From: Putridiphycobacter sp965367695
GTDB lineage: Bacteria > Bacteroidota > Bacteroidia > Flavobacteriales_D > Crocinitomicaceae
Reading direction: 5' to 3'
Length of the DNA stretch: 22,922 bases
Assembly (NCBI GenBank): GCA_965367695.1
Contig: CBDUKB010000019.1
Span: 1-22,922, forward strand
Shown here: positions 1 to 7,268 of the stretch, in pieces
How positions within the stretch are numbered: the first letter of the stretch is position 1
Layout: the number at the start of each line of letters is the position of its first letter
Notes under the pieces: generated by a model
What the model saw: the letters and a program-made list of their open reading frames with translations, nothing else
Told to the model about the DNA's origin: nothing
Database searches by the model: none
Position numbers and translations under genes: made by a program

Positions 1-408
1 AAAGGAAAAATGGAAGCAGAACTGTATGCTGAGGAAACACCAAAAACGGTGGCAAACTTTGTTAAACTAGCAGAAAGTGGGTTTTATAATGGTTTAACTT
101 TTCACAGAGTACTACCTGATTTTGTAATTCAAGGGGGATGCCCAAAAGGAACGGGCGTTGGTGGTCCAGGTTACACAATTGACTGTGAAGTAACAGCTGA
201 AAAGCAATTTCATGACAGGGGTGTTCTTTCAATGGCTCATGCAGGAAGAAACACAGGAGGTTCACAATTTTTTATCTGCCACAGTAGAACAAATACTGCA
301 CATTTAGATGGGAACCATACTTGTTTTGGAAAAGTTATAGAAGGAGTGGATACAGTAGATGATATCAGAGAAGGTGACTTGATTGAAAAAATTGAAATTG
401 TTTCGTGA
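1..408 (+). CDS. Cyclophilin-type peptidyl-prolyl cis-trans isomerase (5' truncated by window edge)
   Basis: Peptidyl-prolyl cis-trans isomerase of the cyclophilin family, which speeds proline isomerisation during protein folding. The reading frame is open from base 1 (Lys-Gly-Lys before the first Met at base 10). Cyclophilins normally have a short N-terminal strand ending in such a Gly-Lys stretch, so the true start lies upstream of the window and Met at 10 is internal. Visible family motifs are TPKTVANFVKL, FHRVLPDFVIQGG with the catalytic Arg, the glycine-rich GTGVGGPGY, SQFFI and LDGNHTCFGKV. The Trp that binds cyclosporin in human CypA is His here (AHLDG), as in many bacterial members. 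No signal peptide can be judged because the start is missing; probably cytoplasmic. The stop overlaps the next gene's GTG start by 4 nt, so the two are probably co-transcribed. Confidence 0.93.
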   Translation, partial: KGKMEAELYAEETPKTVANFVKLAESGFYNGLTFHRVLPDFVIQGGCPKGTGVGGPGYTIDCEVTAEKQFHDRGVLSMAHAGRNTGGSQFFICHSRTNTAHLDGNHTCFGKVIEGVDTVDDIREGDLIEKIEIVS

Positions 409-953
409 AACAATTTTTTGGAAAAACAATGATTAGGCTTTTGGGGTGGAACATCCACCCTGAAATGCCGCCTGAAATTAAAAAATGTGTATTGGTCATG
501 GCGCCACACACATCAAATTGGGATTTTTTTATTGGGAATATGGCCTTTTGGGGTATATTTAAAGTTGATGTTAAGTTTTTAATTAAAAAAGAACTTTTCT
601 TTCCTCCCTTAGGTTGGGTATTAAAATGGATGGGTGGTATTCCTGTAGATAGAAAAAATAAAACAAATCTTACAGCACAACTAAAAACACAATATAGTAA
701 GCAAGAAAAATTAACCCTTGTAGTTACGCCAGAAGGGACAAGATCATACAATCCAAATTGGAAAAAAGGATTTTACTATATAGCGCAAGCGGCAAATGTA
801 CCAATCGTACTAGGATTTATGGACTACCCATCAAAATCAGGTGGAATTATTCAAGTTTTTCATCCTACAGGAGATCTTGAAAAAGACATTATAGCCATCA
901 AAAAGATATACAGCAACTACAAAGGGAAATTTCCGGAAAACGGAATTCGTTAA
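405..953 (+). CDS. PlsC-like 1-acylglycerol-phosphate acyltransferase family protein
   Basis: Acyltransferase of the PlsC/LPLAT superfamily, which transfers acyl chains to lysophosphatidate or similar acceptors at the inner membrane. Seen in the 182-residue product: the catalytic HX4D motif (His35-Thr-Ser-Asn-Trp-Asp40), the acceptor-binding block GGIPVDR (77-83) and the TPEGTRS block (about 108-114). These are motifs I-III of the family in the right order. It is short, with no clear N-terminal membrane anchor, so it resembles the small stand-alone acyltransferases of Bacteroidota rather than full PlsC. The GTG start at 405 overlaps the cyclophilin stop (GTGA); an in-frame ATG at 429 would shorten it by 8 residues. 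Its stop abuts the stop of the convergent hemerythrin gene with no spacer. The exact acyl acceptor cannot be told from sequence. Confidence 0.85.
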   Translation: MKQFFGKTMIRLLGWNIHPEMPPEIKKCVLVMAPHTSNWDFFIGNMAFWGIFKVDVKFLIKKELFFPPLGWVLKWMGGIPVDRKNKTNLTAQLKTQYSKQEKLTLVVTPEGTRSYNPNWKKGFYYIAQAANVPIVLGFMDYPSKSGGIIQVFHPTGDLEKDIIAIKKIYSNYKGKFPENGIR

Positions 954-1574
954 TTAAAATCTTTCTGCAATATATTGATGTATTTTTTCAATCAATAACT
1001 CATCTTCTACCATTCCATGTACCGTTAAATCATTTTCTATAATATTTAACTTCTCAAATAAAGCAATGGTCGATTGGTGATTTTTTAATGATGGATCTTT
1101 ATTGATTAATACTTTTTGAATCACGCTTAACTCATCCGAAACATCATGATTGTGCGTCTCTAAAAAATGATTCAAGACAAATATTTTTTCTTTCTCAACG
1201 TAGGTTCCTTGTAATAATTTGTCCACAAAATTATACAATACCTTTTCTTCAAAATTAATATGGTTGGTTAATTCATTGTAATAATTTACAACAAATGATT
1301 TTAATGTTAGTGTAGTATCATTGATACCAAACTCCTTTTGAACCTCCTTTACCAAATTCTCAATTTGTGGAAACCATACATTTAAGTATTCAGAGTGACT
1401 TTTTTTTAAATACTCTAAAATCTCTCCTAAAGTAAACTGTTCAAATGATTTAATGTCAAAACTTTCAGGATTTAAGATACCACGATACAATCCTTCAAAA
1501 AATTCTGGGCTTAATTTATCCAAAGATTTAAACCTCAGTTTTACTACATTTTTATAATCCTCACTTAAGTACAT
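954..1574 (-). CDS. Hemerythrin-like (HHE/RIC-type) di-iron protein
   Basis: Likely a soluble four-helix di-iron protein of the hemerythrin/HHE group, related to RIC (YtfE/ScdA) proteins linked to nitrosative stress and iron-sulfur repair. In the 206-residue form the candidate iron ligands are spaced as expected: His60 (KKSHSEYL), His105 and Glu109 (NHINFEE), His136, His141 and His143 (NHFLETHNHD), and His186 with Glu190/Glu192 (VHGMVEDEL). No signal peptide, so cytoplasmic. The frame is open to an ATG at 1598, but I chose the ATG at 1574. A perfect TAnnTTTG promoter box lies between the two, and the extra residues MKLSYFCT would be read through that promoter. Monocistronic and convergent with the acyltransferase. 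Role as oxygen sensor, NO-related repair protein or iron store is unresolved. Confidence 0.75.
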   Translation of the reverse strand: MYLSEDYKNVVKLRFKSLDKLSPEFFEGLYRGILNPESFDIKSFEQFTLGEILEYLKKSHSEYLNVWFPQIENLVKEVQKEFGINDTTLTLKSFVVNYYNELTNHINFEEKVLYNFVDKLLQGTYVEKEKIFVLNHFLETHNHDVSDELSVIQKVLINKDPSLKNHQSTIALFEKLNIIENDLTVHGMVEDELLIEKIHQYIAERF

Positions 1575-1578
1575 GGTA

Positions 1579-1586
1579 CAAAAATA
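1579..1586 (-). promoter_or_regulatory. Bacteroidota -7 promoter box of the hemerythrin-like gene
   Basis: Read on the minus strand this is TATTTTTG, a perfect match to the Bacteroidota -7 consensus TAnnTTTG. Only four bases (TACC) separate it from the ATG at 1574, so transcription would begin at or next to the start codon. No convincing -33 TTG lies at the usual distance. Confidence 0.5.
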
Positions 1587-1707
1587 AGAAAGTTTCAACG
1601 ATTGATTTAATAAATTAATTACAAAATTGAAATAGATTTAAAATTTCCAGAACGAGGATAAATATTGATGAATTTAATGTAAATTTAACCATTAAGCTTT
1701 ATAGAAA

Positions 1708-2394
1708 ATGAAAGTATCAAAATTTGTTTTAATAAGTACCCTGCTTTTTTTAATCAGCTGTGGACCCGCCAAATTTGTAGAACCAATTCCTGTCAAAAAA
1801 ATCAGTATTGGTGGCCATTTTGGGGGGCCTGTTATCAATTTTGGAGGACCGATTCCTATTCCGTTGTCTGCAATTGAAGTTGGATACGGTATTGACACCA
1901 ACCTAACTGCCTTTGCCAGCATTCATACTACCTCCATATTTTTTGGAAACTTACAATTCGACGGTGGTGTTACTTATAAGGTGTTGGATCAAAACAAATA
2001 CAGACCAAACATATCGGTGAGTCCTTCATTTAACCTCCTTTATAGTGTTTCTGGTAAAGTTGCTAAATTTTGGCCGGTACTAGACTTGAATGCATATTGG
2101 AATTATGGGCTTAATAAAAATTATTTCTATCTCGGATTGAACAATTACTTTGAATTAAGTAAAACAATGGCCAATAACCAACCACAGGCACATCATTGGC
2201 TATTCAGTCCGCAAATTGGTCATGTTTTAAAAGGTAAAAAAGGCAATGGTCAATTAACTGTCGAACTCAAATGGCTTGGCCCGAACTTAGATAACTCTTA
2301 TGATTTCATTCCTTACAGTACTTTGTTGTTCGGCAATCACGGAGCTTCTGGAATTTTTATAGGTTATAGACATTTACTAAAAAGCAAAAAATGA
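1708..2394 (+). CDS. Predicted outer-membrane lipoprotein of unknown function
   Basis: I do not recognise the family. The 228-residue product starts with a lipoprotein signal peptide: MKVSK, a hydrophobic stretch, then the lipobox LISC with Cys18 as the lipidated residue. After it comes a Gly/Pro-rich stretch (GGHFGGPVINFGGPIPIP), followed by alternating aromatic and polar segments (for example TAFASIHTTSIFFGNLQFDGGVTY and YWNYGLNKNYFYLGLNNY). That pattern is typical of antiparallel beta strands in outer-membrane or periplasmic beta-barrel-like proteins. The last residues, GASGIFIGYRHLL, also look like a membrane strand. The gene overlaps the next by ATGA, so the two are translationally coupled and may act together. 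An ATG at 1708 with an AT-rich leader is the only sensible start. Confidence 0.7.
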   Translation: MKVSKFVLISTLLFLISCGPAKFVEPIPVKKISIGGHFGGPVINFGGPIPIPLSAIEVGYGIDTNLTAFASIHTTSIFFGNLQFDGGVTYKVLDQNKYRPNISVSPSFNLLYSVSGKVAKFWPVLDLNAYWNYGLNKNYFYLGLNNYFELSKTMANNQPQAHHWLFSPQIGHVLKGKKGNGQLTVELKWLGPNLDNSYDFIPYSTLLFGNHGASGIFIGYRHLLKSKK

Positions 2395-3278
2395 AATTAA
2401 GTCTAACAATATTAATCCTAATTTCGCTTGTGAGTTGTAAAAAGCTTACCCTCGACCAGCTTGCATTCCCTAGTGAATCATTAGAAAAATACGAACTTGA
2501 AAATTATGACGCAGGTGATCAAAGCGTGCCTTCAACTTATGATATTCCAGTGTCAAAACGAACTTTGATTACATTAAATTCGAAAGACCAATCCACAGGA
2601 GAAACTTTTAAAATTTACGGATTATACATTGGTGATATCAGCACAATTGCTACTGATACCATTATTTTATATTGTCATGGACAATCTCTACATATGGATA
2701 TATATTATCCAAGAGCAAGATTACTCGCCCATTTAAACGATACAAAAAACCGAGGAGTACTTATGTTTGATTTTAGAGGATATGGCATGTCCGAAGGTAC
2801 ATCTGATGAAGCTGGACTGGCTGAAGATATGGACGCCGCCATTGATTGGTTGTTGAAAAACAATGCAAACCCGCAACAAGTAATCTATTATGGCTATAGT
2901 TTAGGCTGCATTCCTGCAATCGATCGAGCAGCCTATAGGACAGATTTTCAACCAGCAAAAATGGTTTTGGAATCTCCTTTAGCTTCGGTCGAGAACCTTG
3001 CAAATTCTTCCACTATTATAAATGTCGATCCAGTTTTTATTAGCAATTTAAAATTTAATAATGCTGAAAAAATAAAAGATGTTAAGGTACCATTGCTTTG
3101 GATGCATGGAACAATTGATGATTATATTGCCATTGAAAATGGAGAATTAATTTATCAAAACCACCAAGGAACACACAAAAAAGCCATTAGGGTTACTGGC
3201 GCTAATCATGGAGATGTTCCAAAAATCATGGGATACAGCACCTACATCCAAGCAATTCATACTTTTATCATCAATTAG
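2391..3278 (+). CDS. Alpha/beta hydrolase lipoprotein (serine aminopeptidase/BEM46-like)
   Basis: Alpha/beta-hydrolase-fold enzyme, probably an esterase, thioesterase or peptidase, anchored as a lipoprotein. The N-terminus MKLSLTILILISLVSC carries a lipobox ending at Cys16, followed by Lys-Lys. The fold is clear: the oxyanion-side strand ILYCHGQS (92-99), FDFRGYGMSEG (126-136), the nucleophile elbow GYSLG with Ser170, the acid in WMHGTIDDY (Asp243 or Asp244) and the catalytic His273 in GANHGD. This layout matches the S33/BEM46-like group. At 295 residues the length is normal. Its start overlaps the stop of the upstream lipoprotein gene (ATGA), indicating coupled expression of two surface or periplasmic lipoproteins. 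The substrate cannot be deduced. Confidence 0.85.
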   Translation: MKLSLTILILISLVSCKKLTLDQLAFPSESLEKYELENYDAGDQSVPSTYDIPVSKRTLITLNSKDQSTGETFKIYGLYIGDISTIATDTIILYCHGQSLHMDIYYPRARLLAHLNDTKNRGVLMFDFRGYGMSEGTSDEAGLAEDMDAAIDWLLKNNANPQQVIYYGYSLGCIPAIDRAAYRTDFQPAKMVLESPLASVENLANSSTIINVDPVFISNLKFNNAEKIKDVKVPLLWMHGTIDDYIAIENGELIYQNHQGTHKKAIRVTGANHGDVPKIMGYSTYIQAIHTFIIN

Positions 3279-3307
3279 TTGGTAAGCCAGAAAATATTTG
3301 TTGATTG

Positions 3308-3334
3308 ATCTGTCAATGCATGCAGCAGACAGAT
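3308..3334. repeat. Perfect inverted repeat with nested palindrome upstream of carB
   Basis: ATCTGTC (3308-3314) and GACAGAT (3328-3334) are perfect 7-bp inverted arms around a 13-base loop. The loop itself contains the palindrome TGCATGCA (3317-3324). No T-run follows on either strand, so it does not look like a rho-independent terminator. It lies 57 bases before the carB promoter box and 29 bases after the hydrolase stop. It could be a protein-binding site or a weak RNA hairpin. Confidence 0.45.
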
Positions 3335-3390
3335 TCAAAAAATGTTAAAAAGTATCCTTGTTTTGTGAACAAGTCTAAATAATTTCTGAC

Positions 3391-3398
3391 TAAATTTG
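3391..3398 (+). promoter_or_regulatory. Bacteroidota -7 promoter box for the carB operon
   Basis: TAAATTTG fits the consensus TAnnTTTG exactly and lies 32 bases before the carB ATG at 3431, giving a leader of roughly 25 nt. A TTTTG at 3361-3365 is slightly too far upstream for an ideal -33 element. The box would drive a six-gene, roughly 9.9-kb operon. Confidence 0.55.
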
Positions 3399-3430
3399 CT
3401 GCAATTTGAAAAAAAGTAAACTCCCAAATT

Positions 3431-6247
3431 ATGCCAAGAGATAATAGCCTCAAATCAATTTTAATAATAGGAAGCGGACCAATTGTAATTGGACAAGCGT
3501 GTGAATTCGATTACGCTGGTTCACAAGCTGCTAGATCATTAAGAGAAGAAGGAATTGAAGTCACCCTTATCAATAGTAACCCTGCAACCATTATGACTGA
3601 TACAGTTGTAGCGGACAATATTTATCTTGAGCCATTGGAGCCAGCATCCATTTTAAAAATATTAGAAAAGCACAAAATTGACGCGGTTTTACCAACTATG
3701 GGTGGTCAAACTGCATTGAATTTAGCAATTAAATGTGATGAGCTCGGAATTTGGGAAGAACATGGTGTGAAAATTATTGGTGTAGATATTGCCGCCATTG
3801 AAATCACTGAAAATCGAGAAGCTTTTAAAAACTTAATGGAAAAAATTGGGGTTGGAATGGCACCCCAAACTACTGCAAAATCATTTTTAGAAGGTAAAAA
3901 AGTTGCACAAGAATATGGTTTTCCATTATGTATTCGTGCTTCATACACACTTGGAGGTACAGGAGCTGCCGTTGTTTTTGACGAAATTGATTTTGAAAAG
4001 CATTTAACATCAGGTCTGCACAAATCACCCATTCATGAAGTGATGATTGACAAAGCCTTGATGGGTTGGAAAGAGTATGAATTAGAACTATTGCGTGACA
4101 ACAATGACAATGTTGTTATCATTTGTTCAATTGAAAATTTTGATCCAATGGGAATTCATACAGGTGATTCTATAACAGTTGCACCTGCCATGACCCTTTC
4201 TGATACCACCTTTCAAAAGATGAGAGATATGGCCATCAAAATGATGCGTTCAGTTGGAAACTTTGCTGGAGGGTGTAATGTACAATTTTCAGTAAGTAAC
4301 GACGAAAAAGAAGACATCATTGCGATTGAAATCAACCCAAGGGTTTCTCGTTCTTCGGCATTAGCCTCAAAAGCAACGGGATATCCAATTGCAAAAATTG
4401 CAGCAAAACTAGCAATTGGTTATAACCTTGATGAATTAAAAAATCAAATTACAAAAACAACTTCGGCACTTTTTGAACCAACATTGGATTATGTAATTGT
4501 AAAAATACCACGTTGGAATTTTTCAAAATTCCCAGGAGCAGATGATAAATTAGGATTACAAATGAAATCCGTTGGTGAGGTAATGGGAATTGGAAGAACA
4601 TTCCAAGAAGCCCTTCAAAAAGCATGTCAATCGCTTGAAATTGGAAGAAATGGATTGGGTGCAGATGGGAAAGAAATTACTGACCAAAATAAAATTCTAA
4701 ACAGTTTGGAATTCCCGAGCTGGGATCGTTTATTTCACATCTATGATGCGATTAAACTAGGAATTCCTTTTAAAACCATCAAAGAAAAAACAAAAATTGA
4801 CAATTGGTTTTTAAGACAAATTGAAGAGATGATTCAACTTGAAAAAGAAATCAGTAAATTTTCAATTGAAAGTATCACAAAAGAATTACTATTCGAGGCC
4901 AAGCAAAAAGGTTACGCCGACAGACAAATCGCACACTTACTAAGATGTTTAGAGTCGGAAGTGTATAAAAAAAGAGATGAATTAAATATCAATAGGGTGT
5001 ACAAGATTGTTGATACTTGTGCAGCAGAATTTCCTGCTTACACTCCCTATTACTACTCTACTTTTGAACTTGAAAACGAATCAATTGTCTCAGATAAAAA
5101 GAAAATTGTGGTATTAGGTTCTGGACCAAATAGAATTGGACAAGGAATTGAATTTGATTACTCATGCGTTCATGGTGTTTTGGCAGCAAAAGAGTGTGGA
5201 TATGAAACTATCATGATTAACTGTAATCCTGAAACGGTTTCAACTGATTTTGATACGGCTGATAAATTATATTTTGAACCTGTATTCTGGGAGCATATTT
5301 ATGACATCATTCGTCATGAAAAACCAGAAGGTGTTATTGTGCAATTAGGGGGACAGACCGCATTAAAGTTAGCAGAAAAGCTAGAACGTTACGGCATTAA
5401 AATAATGGGAACTTCTTTTGATGCACTTGATTTAGCTGAGGACCGTGGAAGATTTTCAGCGCTCTTAGAGAAGAATAACATCCCTTTTCCTAAATATGGT
5501 GTAGTAGAAAGCGCTGAACAAGCATTGGAATTGGCTAAGGATTTAGGATACCCTTTATTAGTGCGTCCTTCTTATGTATTAGGTGGTCAAAAAATGAAAA
5601 TTGTTTTAAGTGATGTAGAATTAGAACACCATGTAGTGGATATTTTACATGAACTACCAGATAACCAAATCTTACTAGACCACTTTTTGGGAGGGGCCAT
5701 TGAAGCAGAAGCTGATGCAATTTGCGACGGTGAAAATGTAAAGATTATTGGGGTTATGCAACATATAGAACCAGCAGGAATCCATTCAGGTGATTCGTAC
5801 GCCGTATTACCACCCTATAACTTAGGTGATTTTGTCATGCATCAAATTGAAGAAATTACTAAAAAAATTGCGGTCGAATTACAAACAGTTGGATTAATGA
5901 ATATTCAATTTGCTATTAAAGACGACGTAGTATATGTAATTGAAGCAAATCCAAGGGCTTCTCGAACGGTTCCATTTATTGCCAAAGCATATAATGAGCC
6001 ATATGTAAATTATGCAACTAAAGTAATGCTTGGACATAATAAAGTGACTGATTTTAATTTCAATCCTCAATTAGATGGATACGCGATTAAAATACCAGTA
6101 TTCTCATTTGATAAATTTCCAAACGTGAACAAAGAGTTGGGACCTGAAATGAAATCCACTGGTGAAGCGATTCGATTCATTAAGAATTTAAAAGATCCAT
6201 TCTTTCAAGAAATTTACAGTGAAAGAAACTTATACTTGAGTAAATAA
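3431..6247 (+). CDS. carB: Carbamoyl-phosphate synthase large subunit lacking the allosteric domain
   Basis: Large subunit of carbamoyl-phosphate synthase, which makes carbamoyl phosphate from bicarbonate, ammonia (delivered by CarA) and two ATP for pyrimidine and arginine synthesis in the cytoplasm. Seen: the first ATP-grasp half with SILIIGSGPIVIGQACEFDY near the N-terminus, then SNPATIMTD and NPRVSRSSALASKATG; the linking oligomerisation region (about 400-550); and the second half with VLGSGPNRIGQGIEFDYS, NCNPETVSTD and EANPRASRTVPFIAKA. It ends at residue 938, about 30 residues after GPEMKSTGE. The E. coli protein (1073 aa) continues there into a methylglyoxal-synthase-like domain that binds UMP, IMP and ornithine. 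The next gene begins 3 nt later, so that domain is absent rather than frameshifted. As I recall, shorter CarB proteins of this kind occur in other Flavobacteriia. carA is not in the window. Confidence 0.97.
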   Translation: MPRDNSLKSILIIGSGPIVIGQACEFDYAGSQAARSLREEGIEVTLINSNPATIMTDTVVADNIYLEPLEPASILKILEKHKIDAVLPTMGGQTALNLAIKCDELGIWEEHGVKIIGVDIAAIEITENREAFKNLMEKIGVGMAPQTTAKSFLEGKKVAQEYGFPLCIRASYTLGGTGAAVVFDEIDFEKHLTSGLHKSPIHEVMIDKALMGWKEYELELLRDNNDNVVIICSIENFDPMGIHTGDSITVAPAMTLSDTTFQKMRDMAIKMMRSVGNFAGGCNVQFSVSNDEKEDIIAIEINPRVSRSSALASKATGYPIAKIAAKLAIGYNLDELKNQITKTTSALFEPTLDYVIVKIPRWNFSKFPGADDKLGLQMKSVGEVMGIGRTFQEALQKACQSLEIGRNGLGADGKEITDQNKILNSLEFPSWDRLFHIYDAIKLGIPFKTIKEKTKIDNWFLRQIEEMIQLEKEISKFSIESITKELLFEAKQKGYADRQIAHLLRCLESEVYKKRDELNINRVYKIVDTCAAEFPAYTPYYYSTFELENESIVSDKKKIVVLGSGPNRIGQGIEFDYSCVHGVLAAKECGYETIMINCNPETVSTDFDTADKLYFEPVFWEHIYDIIRHEKPEGVIVQLGGQTALKLAEKLERYGIKIMGTSFDALDLAEDRGRFSALLEKNNIPFPKYGVVESAEQALELAKDLGYPLLVRPSYVLGGQKMKIVLSDVELEHHVVDILHELPDNQILLDHFLGGAIEAEADAICDGENVKIIGVMQHIEPAGIHSGDSYAVLPPYNLGDFVMHQIEEITKKIAVELQTVGLMNIQFAIKDDVVYVIEANPRASRTVPFIAKAYNEPYVNYATKVMLGHNKVTDFNFNPQLDGYAIKIPVFSFDKFPNVNKELGPEMKSTGEAIRFIKNLKDPFFQEIYSERNLYLSK

Positions 6248-6250
6248 TTT

Positions 6251-6478
6251 GTGATTGGAATCAGACAAATATTAGTCATCATTGGCGTTATTGTTATCAT
6301 TCGAATGATTGGAAAAGTAATGATGGTCCGTCGAAATATGCAGGAAGATAAAAATGTTAAGTCCACTGCAAGTAAAACAAAATCAAGTTTTAATAATGTG
6401 GGAAAGACCAGCATTCATAAGGTTGATAAAAATAAGATTCGTGAATCGGAATATACCGATTTCGAAGAAGTGGAATAA
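6251..6478 (+). CDS. Small single-pass membrane protein, DUF4834-like
   Basis: A 75-residue protein with one N-terminal membrane helix (roughly residues 4-20, RQILVIIGVIVIIRMIG), a basic stretch after it (MVRRN), then a hydrophilic Lys/Ser-rich linker and an acidic tail ending EYTDFEEVE. This layout, including the acidic Tyr-x-Asp-Phe/Tyr-Glu-Glu tail, resembles the DUF4834 family of Bacteroidota, whose function is unknown. The GTG start at 6251 sits 3 nt after the carB stop. The next in-frame ATG (6305) would remove most of the membrane helix, so GTG is preferred. The gene ends 3 nt before the FkbM gene. The positive-inside pattern suggests the tail is cytoplasmic. Confidence 0.65.
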   Translation: MIGIRQILVIIGVIVIIRMIGKVMMVRRNMQEDKNVKSTASKTKSSFNNVGKTSIHKVDKNKIRESEYTDFEEVE

Positions 6479-6481
6479 AGC

Positions 6482-7264
6482 ATGAAAGCAATTCGTAAAC
6501 TCTTGGTGAAATTATTGGGTATTAAAGGTTACTTAAAATTAATAAGTAGTATTTATTTGAAAATGATTGCTTTAGGATTTTTTAAAAAGAAATACGCCGA
6601 ACTCCACTTTATTCAAAAAATAATTCAACCCCATGATGTGGTAATAGATATAGGTGCAAACTTAGGTTATTATTCCTTTTTCATGGCAAAATCGATACAT
6701 AAAAACGGGGCCTTATTCGCCATTGAACCCATTCCTTTATTTGCTGATGTTTGGAAAAAAAACATGCGGAAGTACCAAGCAAATAAAAACATTAAACTCT
6801 TTAATGTAGCATTGGGAGATGAAGCAAAAGCAGCTGTTAAAATGTCTATCCCTATCGTTCATGGAATTGTGCGTCACGGCTTGACAAAAATTGACAATCA
6901 CAATGTTGATCAAGCAGCTTTGAGTTTTGAAGTACCCATGTATATAGGGGATCAATTATTAAGAGCAGAAAAAGTAAATGACATCAATTATATAAAATGT
7001 GATGTGGAAGGATACGAACAGTTTGTGATGCCTTCACTAAAAAATCACATTGAACAATATAAGCCCCTTATCCAAATTGAATTGAATGGTAAAGAAAATC
7101 GAAACGCAGTTGTAAAGTTCTTATTGTCGCTTGATTATGTAATTTACATCCTTGATTTTAACAAATTAAAAGGAATTGAACCAGAAGAAATTCATACATT
7201 TAACCAAGATTTTTACTTTTTACATCCTTCAAAAAAAGAAGCGTATTCTAAACTAACTGTTTAA
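6482..7264 (+). CDS. FkbM-family SAM-dependent methyltransferase
   Basis: Class I S-adenosylmethionine-dependent methyltransferase of the FkbM family, whose members often O-methylate sugars in surface polysaccharides and natural products. Seen in 260 residues: SAM-binding motif I VIDIGANLGYYS (54-65), the acidic end of strand 2 in AIEPIP (about 80-85), and the FkbM hallmark IKCDVEGYE (171-179), followed by PLIQIELNG. The N-terminal 45 residues are hydrophobic and basic (LVKLLGIKGYLKLISSIYLKMIALGFFKKK) and may form a membrane-associated helix. It lies 3 nt after the DUF4834-like gene and 4 nt before the YfhO-like gene, inside the carB operon and next to glycosyltransferases. That supports a role in modifying a surface glycan. 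The target sugar is unknown. Confidence 0.88.
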   Translation: MKAIRKLLVKLLGIKGYLKLISSIYLKMIALGFFKKKYAELHFIQKIIQPHDVVIDIGANLGYYSFFMAKSIHKNGALFAIEPIPLFADVWKKNMRKYQANKNIKLFNVALGDEAKAAVKMSIPIVHGIVRHGLTKIDNHNVDQAALSFEVPMYIGDQLLRAEKVNDINYIKCDVEGYEQFVMPSLKNHIEQYKPLIQIELNGKENRNAVVKFLLSLDYVIYILDFNKLKGIEPEEIHTFNQDFYFLHPSKKEAYSKLTV

Positions 7265-7268
7265 TATT

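Noticed and set aside
3308..3340. Rho-independent terminator after the hydrolase gene.
   Set aside because: The stem is only 7 bp with a 13-base loop, and it is followed by an A-run on the plus strand rather than a T-run; the minus strand also lacks a T-tract after the stem.
6180..6260. CarB read as a frameshifted or truncated pseudogene because it is about 135 residues shorter than E. coli CarB.
   Set aside because: Both ATP-grasp halves are intact and the next gene begins 3 nt after the stop. Reading on in other frames gives the DUF4834-like protein, not an MGS domain. The short form looks native.
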